A DNA stretch of 64,000 nucleotides from Micromonospora sp. NBC_01813. Its GTDB lineage: Bacteria > Actinomycetota > Actinomycetes > Mycobacteriales > Micromonosporaceae. This document shows positions 33,699-43,088 of this stretch, one piece after another (position 1 is the first letter of the stretch; every line of letters begins with the position of its first letter). The notes below the pieces were generated by a model. It had not been told where the DNA came from, ran no database searches, and saw only the letters and a program-made list of their open reading frames with translations. Where the stretch lies: the NCBI RefSeq assembly GCF_035917335.1, contig NZ_CP109067.1, forward strand, positions 4,773,001 through 4,837,000, given 5' to 3'. A program made the position numbers and the translations under genes.

Positions 33699-34385
33699 AT
33701 GTCTGTCACTACGGTACCCACCACGCCTGGACGGCCGGGGGCCTCGCCGGCCGCCGGGGCCGCGCCGACGCCGCCGCGCGGGCCGGTGTTGCGCCGGCGG
33801 GTCAGTCCGCTGCGGGTGCTGCTCGCGGTCCTGCTGATCCTCGGCTTCGCGTTGGCCGGCGCGGTCGTGGCCGACCGGATCGACACCCGCCTGCCGGTTT
33901 TGGCTACCGCCCGTGCGATCAACGCGGGCCAGGTAATCGCCGAGGCCGACCTGGTCGTGGTGCGGGTCGCTGCCGATAGCGCGGTGGCCACGGTGCCCGA
34001 GACCGACCGCGGTGCCGTGGTGGGCAGGACCGCGGCGGTTCCGCTCGTGGCGGGTGCCCTGTTGTCCCCGGCGCAGCTCGGCGCGGCGGCGTGGCCGCCG
34101 GCGGGCCAGTCGCTGGTCGCGGTGGGTGTGAAGCCGGGCCGGCTGCCATCGGGGGTCACTGCGGGCAGCCATGTATTGGTGCTGATCGTGCCGACCTCCG
34201 TGAATGCCGGGACGGGCAGTATGCCGCAGGTGGTGCAGGCGGAGGCGACGGTGTGGTCCCTGGAAGAGGCGAAGGACCAGTCCGGTGACATGGCCGTGTC
34301 GTTGTTGATCGCCGAGGTGGACGGTCGCCGGTTGGCGTCCGTGGTCGGTGATGTGACGCTGGTGCAGCTCGGTGTGGGGCGGTGA
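33699..34385 (+). CDS. SAF-domain protein, CpaB/RcpC-like
   Basis: 228 residues: a Pro-rich cytoplasmic N-terminus, one membrane helix ('VLLAVLLILGFALAGAVVA') and an extracytoplasmic SAF domain ('LATARAINAGQVIAEADLVV'). CpaB/RcpC proteins of Tad systems have this layout and help position the assembly machine in the cell wall. It starts 6 bases after the secreted protein, and its stop lies 7 bases before the TadZ-like start. A monoderm has no secretin partner, so its role here is probably wall-associated. Confidence 0.75.
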   Translation: MSVTTVPTTPGRPGASPAAGAAPTPPRGPVLRRRVSPLRVLLAVLLILGFALAGAVVADRIDTRLPVLATARAINAGQVIAEADLVVVRVAADSAVATVPETDRGAVVGRTAAVPLVAGALLSPAQLGAAAWPPAGQSLVAVGVKPGRLPSGVTAGSHVLVLIVPTSVNAGTGSMPQVVQAEATVWSLEEAKDQSGDMAVSLLIAEVDGRRLASVVGDVTLVQLGVGR

Positions 34386-34392
34386 GCGAGCA

Positions 34393-35199
34393 ATGCTGAT
34401 TGCTGTCGGCTACGGCAAGGGTTCGCCTGGTGCGACGACCCTCGGGTTGGGGCTTGCCGCGTTGTGGCCGCGACCGGACGTCACGTTGGTGGAATGCGAT
34501 CCCGCGGGGGGTGACCTGTGGGCCCGCTTCGGTCTCCACCCTGAGCCGGGGCTGTCCGGGCTCGCGGCGAGCAGGTGGGAGGGCCCGGTTCCGGGGTTCT
34601 TTCGGCGGCGTCTGAGCGTGGGCGCCGATGTCGTGTTGGCGATCCCCGGCGATGGTGCGGTCGCGTCGGTGCTGACGTTGGCCGATCGGGGACTCGACGC
34701 GCTACGGCAGGCGTCGACGACGGCGACTGTGATCCTCGACGTCGGGCGGTTGGACAGCCGCAGTCCGGCGCTGCCGCTGGCCGCCGCGGCTGACCATGTG
34801 CTGCTCCTGTCCGCGTCTACCCTGGCGCAGCAGGCCCAGGTCGGCGCACGGCTTTCGTGGTTGTCGAACGCCTTGTCCGGCAAACTGTGGCTTGTTGGTG
34901 TGGGCGATGGTGGACACCGCACTGCTGATCTGTCCCACGACCTGGGGTTGCCGGTCATCGGCACTGTGCCGTACAGCCGGTGGGGTGCCGGCGTGTTGTC
35001 GGGACAGGTGCGTATCCCCAACTGGCGGCGTCTGAAGCTGGCGCGGGCTGTCCACCGGATCGCGGTGGCGCTGTGTGCGCTCGAACCTGAACCTGATTCT
35101 GATCCGCGACCTGCCCGGATGGTGGTGTGGCCTGCCGCGGGCAGGGGTGTGGTGCCGTCGGCGCCGACACTCGCCGGCCGGTGGGGGGTGGCCGAGTGA
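34393..35199 (+). CDS. tadZ: TadZ/CpaE-like ParA-family ATPase
   Basis: 268 residues from the ATG at 34393; seven upstream in-frame codons overlap the SAF gene. The fold is ParA/MinD-like ('VTLVECDPAGGDLWARFG', 'VILDVGRLDS'). The P-loop is unusual: 'GKGSPGATT' in place of KGGxGKT, lacking the usual second lysine, so ATP hydrolysis may be weak. TadZ localises the pilus apparatus at the pole or septum. The stop overlaps the tadA start as GTGA. Confidence 0.72.
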   Translation: MLIAVGYGKGSPGATTLGLGLAALWPRPDVTLVECDPAGGDLWARFGLHPEPGLSGLAASRWEGPVPGFFRRRLSVGADVVLAIPGDGAVASVLTLADRGLDALRQASTTATVILDVGRLDSRSPALPLAAAADHVLLLSASTLAQQAQVGARLSWLSNALSGKLWLVGVGDGGHRTADLSHDLGLPVIGTVPYSRWGAGVLSGQVRIPNWRRLKLARAVHRIAVALCALEPEPDSDPRPARMVVWPAAGRGVVPSAPTLAGRWGVAE

Positions 35200-36485
35200 C
35201 CAGGTCGACGCTGTGGAAGGACTCGCCGCACCAGGAGGTCGTCGCCGCGCTGCGTGCCGAGGTTTCCCGGCGACTGACCGGTGCGGAGATGTCGGCGGCC
35301 GAACGCGACACGATGGTGGGCGCTTTGGTGACCGAGGTGCTCGACCGGCACGCGAGGGACAGCCTCGCTGGTGGGCGGATGCCGCTGGATCCGCCGGCGG
35401 AGAGGTACGTCGCCGCCGAGTTGCGGGAGTCGTTCAGCGCGTTGGGGCCGTTCGAGTCGCTGTTGCGTGACCCGCGGGTGACGAATGTGTTCGTCAACGG
35501 GCCGGTGGTGTGGGTGGTGCACTCGGATGGCAGTAAGCACCAGGTGCCGCCGCTGTTCGCCTCCCGGCAGGAGATGATCGAGCGGGTGCGTGACATCGCC
35601 GCCCGCTCCGGTGTCGATGAACGCCGGTTCGATCGTGGGATGCCCAGGGTCAGTGTCCGGCTGCCGGACGGGTCGCGGCTGTTCGCGACGCTGCTGGCGC
35701 GGGAGCCGTCGGTGTCGATCCGCCGGTACGCGCTGCTGAACGCGTCGCTTGATGAGCTGGCCGCCAGGCACCAGCTCATGGACCCGGTGGTGCGGGACCT
35801 GCTGATGGCGATGGTCCGCGCCCGCAAGAACATGATCATCTGTGGTGGTCCGTACACGGGTAAGACGACGTTTCTGCGGGCCGCGGCGAAGGCGATCGGG
35901 CCGGGAGAGCGGATCATCACGATCGAGGACACCGACGAGTTGGCCCTCGATCAGGACCCCGACCACCCGGACTGCGTCGCGTTGCAGGCGCGTGAGCCGA
36001 ACATGGAGGGCGAGGGCGGCGTCGACCTGGCCGAACTGGTCCGCTACGCCCTGCGGATGTCCCCGGACCGGGTGTTCCTCGGTGAGGCGCGCGGCGGGGA
36101 GGTCGTCCCGCTGCTCAACTGCATGAGCCAGGGCACCGACGGGAGCATGGCGACCATCCACACCTCCAGCTCGAAGCAGGCGTTCACGAAGCTGATGGTG
36201 TATGCCGCGCAGTCCGAGGAGCGGCTGCCGTTCGAGGCGACGGCGCCGCTGGTCGGGGTGGCGGTCAACTTCGTGGTCCACCTGGCCTGGTCGGCGAACG
36301 GCCACCGCCGGGTGGTGTCCAGCATCCGCGAGGTGGTGCACGCCGAGGGCGCCGAGGTGATCTCGAACGAGATCTGGCGGCCGGGCCCTGACGGCGCGGC
36401 CGTGCCGGGCGCGCCGATCCGCGCGGAGACCATCGACGAGCTGGCCGCGGCCGGGTTCAACCCCGACCTGCTGCGGGGCTGGTGA
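35196..36485 (+). CDS. tadA: Type II/IV secretion ATPase TadA/CpaF
   Basis: 429 residues from the GTG overlapping the tadZ stop; the longer frame to 35127 is shadow. Walker A 'GGPYTGKTTF' (about 217), the Asp box and 'RYALRMSPDRVFLGEARGGE' (about 284-304) are CpaF hallmarks. It is the hexameric motor that powers Flp pilin polymerisation (or retraction) at the inner face of the membrane. TadB and TadC follow immediately, the expected order. Confidence 0.88.
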   Translation: MTRSTLWKDSPHQEVVAALRAEVSRRLTGAEMSAAERDTMVGALVTEVLDRHARDSLAGGRMPLDPPAERYVAAELRESFSALGPFESLLRDPRVTNVFVNGPVVWVVHSDGSKHQVPPLFASRQEMIERVRDIAARSGVDERRFDRGMPRVSVRLPDGSRLFATLLAREPSVSIRRYALLNASLDELAARHQLMDPVVRDLLMAMVRARKNMIICGGPYTGKTTFLRAAAKAIGPGERIITIEDTDELALDQDPDHPDCVALQAREPNMEGEGGVDLAELVRYALRMSPDRVFLGEARGGEVVPLLNCMSQGTDGSMATIHTSSSKQAFTKLMVYAAQSEERLPFEATAPLVGVAVNFVVHLAWSANGHRRVVSSIREVVHAEGAEVISNEIWRPGPDGAAVPGAPIRAETIDELAAAGFNPDLLRGW

Positions 36486-36489
36486 CACG

Positions 36490-37356
36490 ATGCGTGCCCT
36501 GTTCGCGTTGCTGGGCGCCGGGGTCGCCCTGGCGGTGCTGTTGCTGATCTCCGGGCTGCGGACCCGGTCGAAGCCGCCTCGGCGGCTTCGGGCACGGCGG
36601 GAAAGTGTGGGGATCTCCGCGGTGCGCCTGGCGGGTGTGCTCGCCGTCGCGGCCGTCGCCGGGGTGGCGACCAGGTGGCCGGTCGCCGCGGTCCTGGCCG
36701 GGATCGCCGCCTACACCCTGCCGGCGGTGCTCGGCCCGGACCGCGCCCACAGGCGCGACCTCGCCCGGGTGGAGGCGATCGCCGCGTGGGCCGAGAACCT
36801 GTCCGGGACGCTGCGGTCGGCCGCCGGCCTGGAACAGACCATCGCCGAGACCGCGGCCGTCGCCCCGGCGGAGATCCGCGCCGAACTGGTCGCGTTGGGT
36901 GCCGCGCCGCGTGCCGGGATCCGGCTACCGGCAGCGCTGCGCGGCTTCGCCCGGGACATGGCGGACCCGACCGCGGACCTGGTCGCCAACGTGCTGCTGC
37001 AGGCCGCCGAGTACGAGGCCCGCGACATCTCCGGCAGCCTCGACGGGGTGGGCCGCGCGGCGCGCCGGCAGGCGTCGGCGCGGTTGCGGATCGCCACCGG
37101 CCGGGCCCGGACCCGCACCTCGGTGCGGATCATCATCACCGTCATCGTGGGCAGCGCCGTCGGCCTGGTGATGTTCGCCCGGGACTTCCTCAGCCCGTAC
37201 GACACCGCGCTCGGGCAGCTGATCCTCGCGGTCCTCGGCGCCGGGTTCGCCGGCTGCCTGCTGTGGATGGTCCGTATCGGCCGGATACCTGACATGCCAC
37301 GTATCCTCACCGGCGGCGACGACCCCGCCCTCGTCGGGCAGGGGACGCCGCGATGA
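36490..37356 (+). CDS. tadB: TadB-like type II secretion F-domain protein
   Basis: 288 residues, about four membrane helices and a central T2SSF cytoplasmic domain ('RVEAIAAWAENLSGTLRSAA'). TadB forms the inner-membrane platform on which TadA acts. It starts 5 bases after tadA and its stop overlaps the tadC start as ATGA. The strong Arg content near residues 20-40 (cytoplasmic loop) fits the positive-inside rule. Confidence 0.82.
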   Translation: MRALFALLGAGVALAVLLLISGLRTRSKPPRRLRARRESVGISAVRLAGVLAVAAVAGVATRWPVAAVLAGIAAYTLPAVLGPDRAHRRDLARVEAIAAWAENLSGTLRSAAGLEQTIAETAAVAPAEIRAELVALGAAPRAGIRLPAALRGFARDMADPTADLVANVLLQAAEYEARDISGSLDGVGRAARRQASARLRIATGRARTRTSVRIIITVIVGSAVGLVMFARDFLSPYDTALGQLILAVLGAGFAGCLLWMVRIGRIPDMPRILTGGDDPALVGQGTPR

Positions 37357-38225
37357 TCCAGCTGATCGTCATCGGCGCGCTGCTCGGCGCCGCCCTCGCC
37401 TGGCTGGTCACCAGTATGGCGCCGAGACGGCTGTCGGTGGCCGAAGCGCTCGACGCCGTGCGGCGTCCGCCCGCGCCGCCGCTGGCCGGTATGGAACGCG
37501 CCCAGCACGCCGTGGCGGCGCCGCTGTACCAGCTGCGGCTGCCCCGGGCGCAGACCCTGGCCGACCTGGCGATCCTGGAACGCGATCCGACCAGCTTCCT
37601 GGTCACCCAGCTCGGCCTGGCGGCGTTGGGACTGTTCGCGCCCACCGCCACCGTGGCCGGGCTCAACCTCATGGGCGCCGGCATCGGCTGGGGTGTCCCG
37701 CTGGTGCTCAGTGTGCTGCTGGCCGCAGGCGGCTACGTCGTCGCCGAACTGTCGGTGCGGGAGGAAGCCGACCAGCGGCGGCTGCTGATGCGCTACACCA
37801 TCGCCGCCCTGCTGGACGTCGTCCCCACATCCCTGGCGGCGGGCGCCGGGATCGAGCAGGCGATGACCAGCACGTCCCGTAACGCCTCCGGGTGGGCGGC
37901 GCGGCGCATCCGCGACGCGCTCGCCCACGCCCGCGACAACCACATTCCCATCGCCCAGGCGCTGCAGGAGCTGGGCGAGCAGACCGGCGTCGTCGAGCTC
38001 GAACAACTCGCCGGCAGCCTGCACCTGGCGGCAGGCGAGGGCAGCAGGATCCGTGAGGCCCTCATCCAACGCGGCGCGAGCCTGTCCGACCGTCTCATCG
38101 CCGACCTGGAGGCCAAAGCCGAGGCCGCGACCGAACGCATGTCGGTGCCACTGATGGCGCTGACCAGCCTTTTCCTCCTCGCCCTCATCTACCCCGCCAT
38201 GGCCGCGTTCCAGTCCGGAGCGTGA
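37353..38225 (+). CDS. tadC: TadC-like type II secretion F-domain protein
   Basis: 290 residues, membrane helices at both ends and in the middle, with the T2SSF core 'LLDVVPTSLAAGAGIEQAM'. It is the second platform protein, partner of TadB. It overlaps tadB by 4 bases. About 50 bases with a strong AAGGGAGGA site separate it from the pilin gene. Confidence 0.82.
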   Translation: MIQLIVIGALLGAALAWLVTSMAPRRLSVAEALDAVRRPPAPPLAGMERAQHAVAAPLYQLRLPRAQTLADLAILERDPTSFLVTQLGLAALGLFAPTATVAGLNLMGAGIGWGVPLVLSVLLAAGGYVVAELSVREEADQRRLLMRYTIAALLDVVPTSLAAGAGIEQAMTSTSRNASGWAARRIRDALAHARDNHIPIAQALQELGEQTGVVELEQLAGSLHLAAGEGSRIREALIQRGASLSDRLIADLEAKAEAATERMSVPLMALTSLFLLALIYPAMAAFQSGA

Positions 38226-38273
38226 GTCCGCCAACCCGGCACCATCCGCGCTACAAGGGAGGAACTGTTTCCC

Positions 38274-38480
38274 ATGGGCAGCACACTGCGGGCGCTCGCC
38301 GCCCGTCTCACCCTCACCCTCACCCAGCGGGCCGAACGGCTGCGGGCGGAACCCGACCGTGGCAGCCACTCCGTCGAGTACGCCATCGGCATCGGCCTCG
38401 GCGCGGCGATCATCCTGGCCCTCTACGCCTCCTACCGCAGCGGCGTCGCCACCGTCGTCTCCGGCTGGGTCTTCCAGTAG
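38274..38480 (+). CDS. Flp-type major pilin
   Basis: 68 residues: a basic leader, then 'RGSHSVEYAIGIGLGAAIILALYASYRSG' in segments, with a prepilin-peptidase site after Gly and Glu at position +5 of the mature chain. Length and the single hydrophobic helix match Flp pilins. The ribosome site AAGGGAGGA 11 bases upstream is one of the strongest in the operon, fitting a protein needed in many copies. The processing enzyme is not encoded nearby. Confidence 0.8.
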   Translation: MGSTLRALAARLTLTLTQRAERLRAEPDRGSHSVEYAIGIGLGAAIILALYASYRSGVATVVSGWVFQ

Positions 38481-38509
38481 CCCCACGGCATCGACGGGAG
38501 GTCTACCGC

Positions 38510-38923
38510 ATGCGCCTCATCCGCCCACCGGGTGCCGCCAGGACGTGGACCGCGTACCGGCGGCGCGGGCGCGACGACCGCGGCTCCACCGCGGTCGAGT
38601 TCGCCATCGGCGCCCCGGTGATCGTCGGTCTGCTCCTGCTGCTCGTGCAGGCGTTCTTCTTCGGCATGGGCAGCCTGGCCGCGCACGCCGCCGCCGACCA
38701 CGGCGCGCAGACGGCCCGGGTGCACGGCGGCAGCGCCGCCGCCGGCCAGGCCGACGCCACCGAACTGCTCCACCAGCTCGGCGGCTGGTTCGTCGACGAC
38801 CCGACGGTGACGGTGCACCGCGGCGCGGAAACCACCACGGTCACCATCAGCGGGACGGTGCACGGCCTGCCCGTTCCGGTCACCGCCACCGTGCGGGCAC
38901 CGACCGAACGGGTCACGCCGTGA
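38510..38923 (+). CDS. TadE-like pseudopilin 1
   Basis: 137 residues from an ATG preceded by GGGAGG. The N-terminus has 'RGSTAVEFAIGAPVIVGLL', a TadE-type prepilin-like segment with Glu at +5 after the Gly cleavage site, followed by a beta-rich mature domain. It is probably a minor pilin or tip component. Its stop overlaps the next gene as GTGA. The longer open frame back to 38222 is shadow of the Flp gene. Confidence 0.78.
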   Translation: MRLIRPPGAARTWTAYRRRGRDDRGSTAVEFAIGAPVIVGLLLLLVQAFFFGMGSLAAHAAADHGAQTARVHGGSAAAGQADATELLHQLGGWFVDDPTVTVHRGAETTTVTISGTVHGLPVPVTATVRAPTERVTP

Positions 38924-39435
38924 CCGCCGTAGCCCTGACCGCACGCGCGGCGCGGCGGCTACGGCGCGTCGCCGCCGCTGGGCGGCGGCCGCGCGGCGGT
39001 GACCGGGGCACCGTCGCGGTGGAACTGGCCATCGGGGTGCCCATGCTGGTCCTGGTGGTACTGATCGCCGCCGCGGCGTTCGTGATGGGCCGGGCGAACC
39101 TGGACGTCAACGCCGCAGCCGCCGCGGGCGCGCGGGCCGCGTCACTGGCGCGCACCCCGCCCGCCGCGACCAGCGCCGCCACCAGCGCCGCCACGGCCAA
39201 CCTCGCCGACCGCTGCGTCAGCCTCACCATCGACGTCCACACCGGCGGGTTCCACCGCGGCGGGCAGGTCCGGGTCACCGTGGCCTGCACCGTGACGACC
39301 CGCGGGCTCACCGGGATCGGCCTGCCCGGCGCCACCACGTTCGAGGCCACCGCGACCAGCCCCATCGACGTGTTCCGACACATCTCCCTCGGCCCAGCGG
39401 TCGGCGCGCACCCGGAGGACACCGATGATGCCTGA
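38920..39435 (+). CDS. TadE-like pseudopilin 2
   Basis: 171 residues from a GTG overlapping the previous stop. 'RGTVAVELAIGVPMLVLVVL' is a TadE-type segment with Glu at +5. The mature part carries two cysteines ('DRCVSL', 'VACTV') that could form a disulfide outside the cell. It is a likely minor pilin. It overlaps the third pseudopilin gene by 11 bases. Confidence 0.78.
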   Translation: MTAVALTARAARRLRRVAAAGRRPRGGDRGTVAVELAIGVPMLVLVVLIAAAAFVMGRANLDVNAAAAAGARAASLARTPPAATSAATSAATANLADRCVSLTIDVHTGGFHRGGQVRVTVACTVTTRGLTGIGLPGATTFEATATSPIDVFRHISLGPAVGAHPEDTDDA

Positions 39436-39889
39436 CCAGCCCACGCCGGCACAGGACACGCCCACCCGACGCCGGCGACAGCCGCTGCGCGGCGACTCCG
39501 GCGCAGTGAGCATCCAGGTGCTGTACATCGCGGTGATCGGACTGCTGTTCGCCGCAGCCCTCTACGGCGGCGCAGGCGTCCTCGCGGCCCGGTCACACGG
39601 ATACAGCCTCGCCCAGTCCGCCGCCCGCGCCGGCGCACAACAGATCGACCTCGCGCACTACCGCGCCACCGGGCAGATACGCCTCGATCCCGGCCCCGCC
39701 GCGCAAGCCGCCAAGCAGTACCTCGCCGCGGCGGGCGCCACCGGGACCGTCGACAAGGTCACCCTGGCCGAGATCACCGTGACCGCCACCAGCACCCAGG
39801 CCACCCCGGCGCTGCGGTCCTTCGGGTACGACACCGTCACCGTGACCTCCACCGCCTCGGCCACCGCCACCGTCACCGCGGCCGGCTGA
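39425..39889 (+). CDS. TadG-like third pseudopilin lacking the +5 glutamate
   Basis: 154 residues. The N-terminus has a short hydrophilic leader, then 'SGAVSIQVLYIAVIGLLFAA'. The spacing matches the two preceding pseudopilins, but the +5 position is Gln instead of Glu. The mature domain is Ala/Thr-rich and beta-like. It is probably a TadG/TadF-type minor subunit that stays membrane-anchored. The start may be either of two adjacent ATG codons (39425 or 39428). Confidence 0.68.
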   Translation: MMPDQPTPAQDTPTRRRRQPLRGDSGAVSIQVLYIAVIGLLFAAALYGGAGVLAARSHGYSLAQSAARAGAQQIDLAHYRATGQIRLDPGPAAQAAKQYLAAAGATGTVDKVTLAEITVTATSTQATPALRSFGYDTVTVTSTASATATVTAAG

Positions 39890-39926
39890 ACGACCGCACG
39901 CCAGCCACGACACAGGGAGGACAGCG

Positions 39927-42900
39927 ATGCTGCTGATGCACCGGCTGGGCCGGACGGCCGTGCGCGCCGGCAGCGGCCTCGCCCTGCTCGCCGTGGTCAC
40001 CGGCGTCCCCGCCGGCCTGGTGTTCTTCATCGGCTGGCCGCTTCCCCACGACCTGCCCACCACCTGGGATCAGATCGCGGCGATCCTCACCGGCGGCTTC
40101 CCCGACACCGCCGTCGTCGGCCTACTCGCGGTCGCGCTGTGGCTGGTCTGGGGATCGTTCTGCCACGCCCTCGTCGTCGAAGTGGCCGCCGCCCGCCGGG
40201 GTAGCCCGGCACGACGGATCCGGCTGATCTCCCCCATGCAGGCCCTGGCCGCGCTGCTGGTCGCCGGACTCGCCGCCGGCCCCGCCGCCGCCTCCGTCCC
40301 CGTCATCGCGCCGGCACCAGCCCTCGCCCCGCATTCCGCCGAACCGGCCGCCGCCACACAGAGCAGCCAGGCGGTTACCCCCGTTGTCGCCTGGCCCGGC
40401 GAACGCCACCCGGCGCGGTCCGTCCACGCCGCACCCCCGACACCGCCCGCATCGCCGGCCAGCCTCGACGGTGTGCCCACCGACCAGCCCCGGTTCGCCC
40501 TCACCGCGCACACCGGGCCACTGACGGTCACCGCCGCGGGCACCCAGTACACCGTCATCGTGCAACGCGGCGACACCCTGTGGGACCTCGCGCAGGCATG
40601 GCTGGGCGACCCGCACCGCTGGACAGAGATCTACCAACTCAACTCCGACCGCTACGACGACAACGGCCGCATCCACCACGGCGAGGGCCGCATGCGAGGC
40701 GGCGACCACATCGAGCCGACCTGGCAGTTGGTCCTGCCCGACGGCGCGACGCCACCCGCCAGCGCGAAGCCCGTTACATACATACCTCCGGCCACCATCC
40801 CACCCGCCGACGCCACCCCGACGTCACCGCCCACGACACCACAGACCCCGGCGCCGTCAACCACCACGCAGCCACCCGCCCCGGCCACCGCCGCACCCAC
40901 CACCCAGCCGGGTGACGACGGCGTGGTCGGCGACATCCCGAGCCAGGCGAGCCCGTCAGCCACCGCGTCACCGACGGCCAACAGCAGCGCCACGACCAGC
41001 CCGTCGGCGACCGCGACAGCCGACCCCGCACCACCCCGGACGGACCGGTCGCCGCCGCCAGGAGTGTCGCTGACCGGGAACAGCTGGATCGACCTCGGCC
41101 TCGCGCTCGCCATCGCCGCCGCCGCCACCACGGTCTGGCGACTACGCCGCCGCCGCTACACACCCCGCCCACCCAGCGCCCACACCCGCACAGACGACCC
41201 GGACCTGGCACCGCTGCCCGACCTGGTGACCAAAGTCCGGCGTGACCTGCGCACCCCCACCCCGGACGCCGACGCCCGCCTCCACGACCTGCTCAACGAC
41301 ACCGACGAGGTCGACGACCCCACCGACGAAGACGCGTTCACCGACGACGACCTGCCCGACGACGCCGACGAGCCAGAGCCCACCGACCCACCACCGCTCA
41401 ATCTGCCAGCCCTCGGCAACCCGATGCTCACCGCGTGGCCACCCGCCGGCCTGGGCCTGACCGGACCCGGCGCCGAGGCCGCAGCACGCGGCTTCCTCAC
41501 CACCGCACTCGCCGCCGGCGGCGTCGACGACCCCCACGGACGCAGCACCGTGGTGCTACCCGCCGCCACCCTGGCCACCCTGCTCGGCGCCGCTGCCGTC
41601 AACGTGCCCGACACACCCCGACTCACCGTCACCGGAGACCTCACCGAAGCCCTCGAACTCCTCGAAGAACAGACGCTGCACCGCACCCGCCTGCTGTACG
41701 GGCACGAGGTCGACACCGTCACCCAACTACGCGACGCCGACCCACACGAGGAGCCGCTGCCGCCGATCCTGCTGCTCGCCGACGCCACCGTCCCCCACGA
41801 ACGAGCTCGCATCGCCGCCCTACTCGCCCAGGGACAACGCCTCGACATCCACGGAGTCCTACTCGGGCCGTGGCCCGACGGCAACACCATCGTCGTCGCC
41901 GACGACGGCACCACCACCCCCGCCGCAGGCGAAGGCTCACGACATGGCAGCCACCCCGCCGACATCAGCCGCCTCACGGTCATCACCGCCGCCGAGACCA
42001 CCGCACTGCTGCCTACCCTCGCCGAATCCCACACCGGCCTGCCCCAGCCGCCGGCACCCACCGAGCCGCACCCCCACACCCCCCTCGCCATCACCAGGAC
42101 CGCGACCCCGGCGGACGACCACGACCAGCCCACCGGCGCACCCGCCCCGGAGCCCGACACCACCGCCGACCAGCACACCGACCCCACAGTAGCCGCGGAC
42201 ACCACCGAAACCCCGACCGTCGTAGCGCAAACGACCAGCTCGAACACGGCCGTACCGGCAGGCCCCCGAACGGACAGCGACGACGGTCAGGACCTGGACG
42301 ACGGCGAAGCAGACGCCGCCGACGACGGACCCGGCGTCGTCGCGGTGCAGGTCCTCGGCCGGCCCACCATCGTCGGCGCCGACCCCGACCAGCCGCTGCG
42401 CGCCAAAGCCATGGAACTACTCGTGTACCTGATCGCCCGCGACGGCAGCGCCACCGTCGACGCCATGAAAGAGGACCTGGTGCCGGACGCCACCGTCTCC
42501 AAGGCACCCCACCGCATCCACACCTACGTCTACGCCCTGCGCCTAGCCCTCAAACGCACCGGCGGAAGGGCCACCTACATCACCCACCCACGCCACCGGT
42601 ACCTACTCAACCGTGACACCCTCGATGTCGACCTGTGGCGCATGCAGAACGCACTCGCCGAAGCCGAAACCGCCACCGGCGACACCCGGATCGCGGCGCT
42701 ACGACGAGCGGTCGCCGCCTACCAAGGCCCCTTCGCCGACGACACCCGCTACGAGTGGGCCGAACCATACCGGGAGGCCGTACGCCGACAGGCCCTCGAC
42801 GCACACCTCACCCTCGCCGACGCGCTACGCGACCAACCGGACGAGGCACTCACGGTGCTGGACGCCGCCATCGCCCACGACCCGTACGCCGAGCAGCTGT

Positions 42901-43088
42901 ACCAGGCGGCGATGCGCCGACACGCTGATCTCGACGACGCCAACGCGATCGCCGCCCGGCTCTCCGAACTGACTCGCCGCTTGGAAGAACTCGACACCGA
43001 ACCCACCGACGACACCAGCGAACTCGCCGCCGCCCTCACCGACGACGTGCATCGGCGCGCCCGCCGCAACCGAGGCACCGCCGCATGA
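39927..43088 (+). CDS. Membrane-spanning LysM / BTAD-domain regulator
   Basis: 1053 residues, ATG with AGGGAGGA. Three hydrophobic segments lie in the first 120 residues, then a LysM domain (about 205-270: 'YTVIVQRGDTLWDLAQAWLG'), a long Pro/Thr linker and a fourth helix ('LGLALAIAAAATTVWRL', about 387-405). Asp-rich linkers and a C-terminal winged helix plus BTAD domain follow (about 801-1025, 'LRAKAMELLVYLIARDG', 'HRIHTYVYALRLAL'). With the N-terminus inside, LysM would lie outside the membrane and BTAD inside, so the chain could sense peptidoglycan and act on DNA or on partner proteins (inference). It is the second-last gene of the pilus operon; its stop overlaps the DUF2637 start. Confidence 0.8.
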   Translation: MLLMHRLGRTAVRAGSGLALLAVVTGVPAGLVFFIGWPLPHDLPTTWDQIAAILTGGFPDTAVVGLLAVALWLVWGSFCHALVVEVAAARRGSPARRIRLISPMQALAALLVAGLAAGPAAASVPVIAPAPALAPHSAEPAAATQSSQAVTPVVAWPGERHPARSVHAAPPTPPASPASLDGVPTDQPRFALTAHTGPLTVTAAGTQYTVIVQRGDTLWDLAQAWLGDPHRWTEIYQLNSDRYDDNGRIHHGEGRMRGGDHIEPTWQLVLPDGATPPASAKPVTYIPPATIPPADATPTSPPTTPQTPAPSTTTQPPAPATAAPTTQPGDDGVVGDIPSQASPSATASPTANSSATTSPSATATADPAPPRTDRSPPPGVSLTGNSWIDLGLALAIAAAATTVWRLRRRRYTPRPPSAHTRTDDPDLAPLPDLVTKVRRDLRTPTPDADARLHDLLNDTDEVDDPTDEDAFTDDDLPDDADEPEPTDPPPLNLPALGNPMLTAWPPAGLGLTGPGAEAAARGFLTTALAAGGVDDPHGRSTVVLPAATLATLLGAAAVNVPDTPRLTVTGDLTEALELLEEQTLHRTRLLYGHEVDTVTQLRDADPHEEPLPPILLLADATVPHERARIAALLAQGQRLDIHGVLLGPWPDGNTIVVADDGTTTPAAGEGSRHGSHPADISRLTVITAAETTALLPTLAESHTGLPQPPAPTEPHPHTPLAITRTATPADDHDQPTGAPAPEPDTTADQHTDPTVAADTTETPTVVAQTTSSNTAVPAGPRTDSDDGQDLDDGEADAADDGPGVVAVQVLGRPTIVGADPDQPLRAKAMELLVYLIARDGSATVDAMKEDLVPDATVSKAPHRIHTYVYALRLALKRTGGRATYITHPRHRYLLNRDTLDVDLWRMQNALAEAETATGDTRIAALRRAVAAYQGPFADDTRYEWAEPYREAVRRQALDAHLTLADALRDQPDEALTVLDAAIAHDPYAEQLYQAAMRRHADLDDANAIAARLSELTRRLEELDTEPTDDTSELAAALTDDVHRRARRNRGTAA

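Noticed and set aside
39927-43088. Long frames on the opposite strand and other frames of the LysM-BTAD gene
   Set aside because: Typical of GC-rich DNA; Arg/Pro or Ser/Val-rich with no domains.
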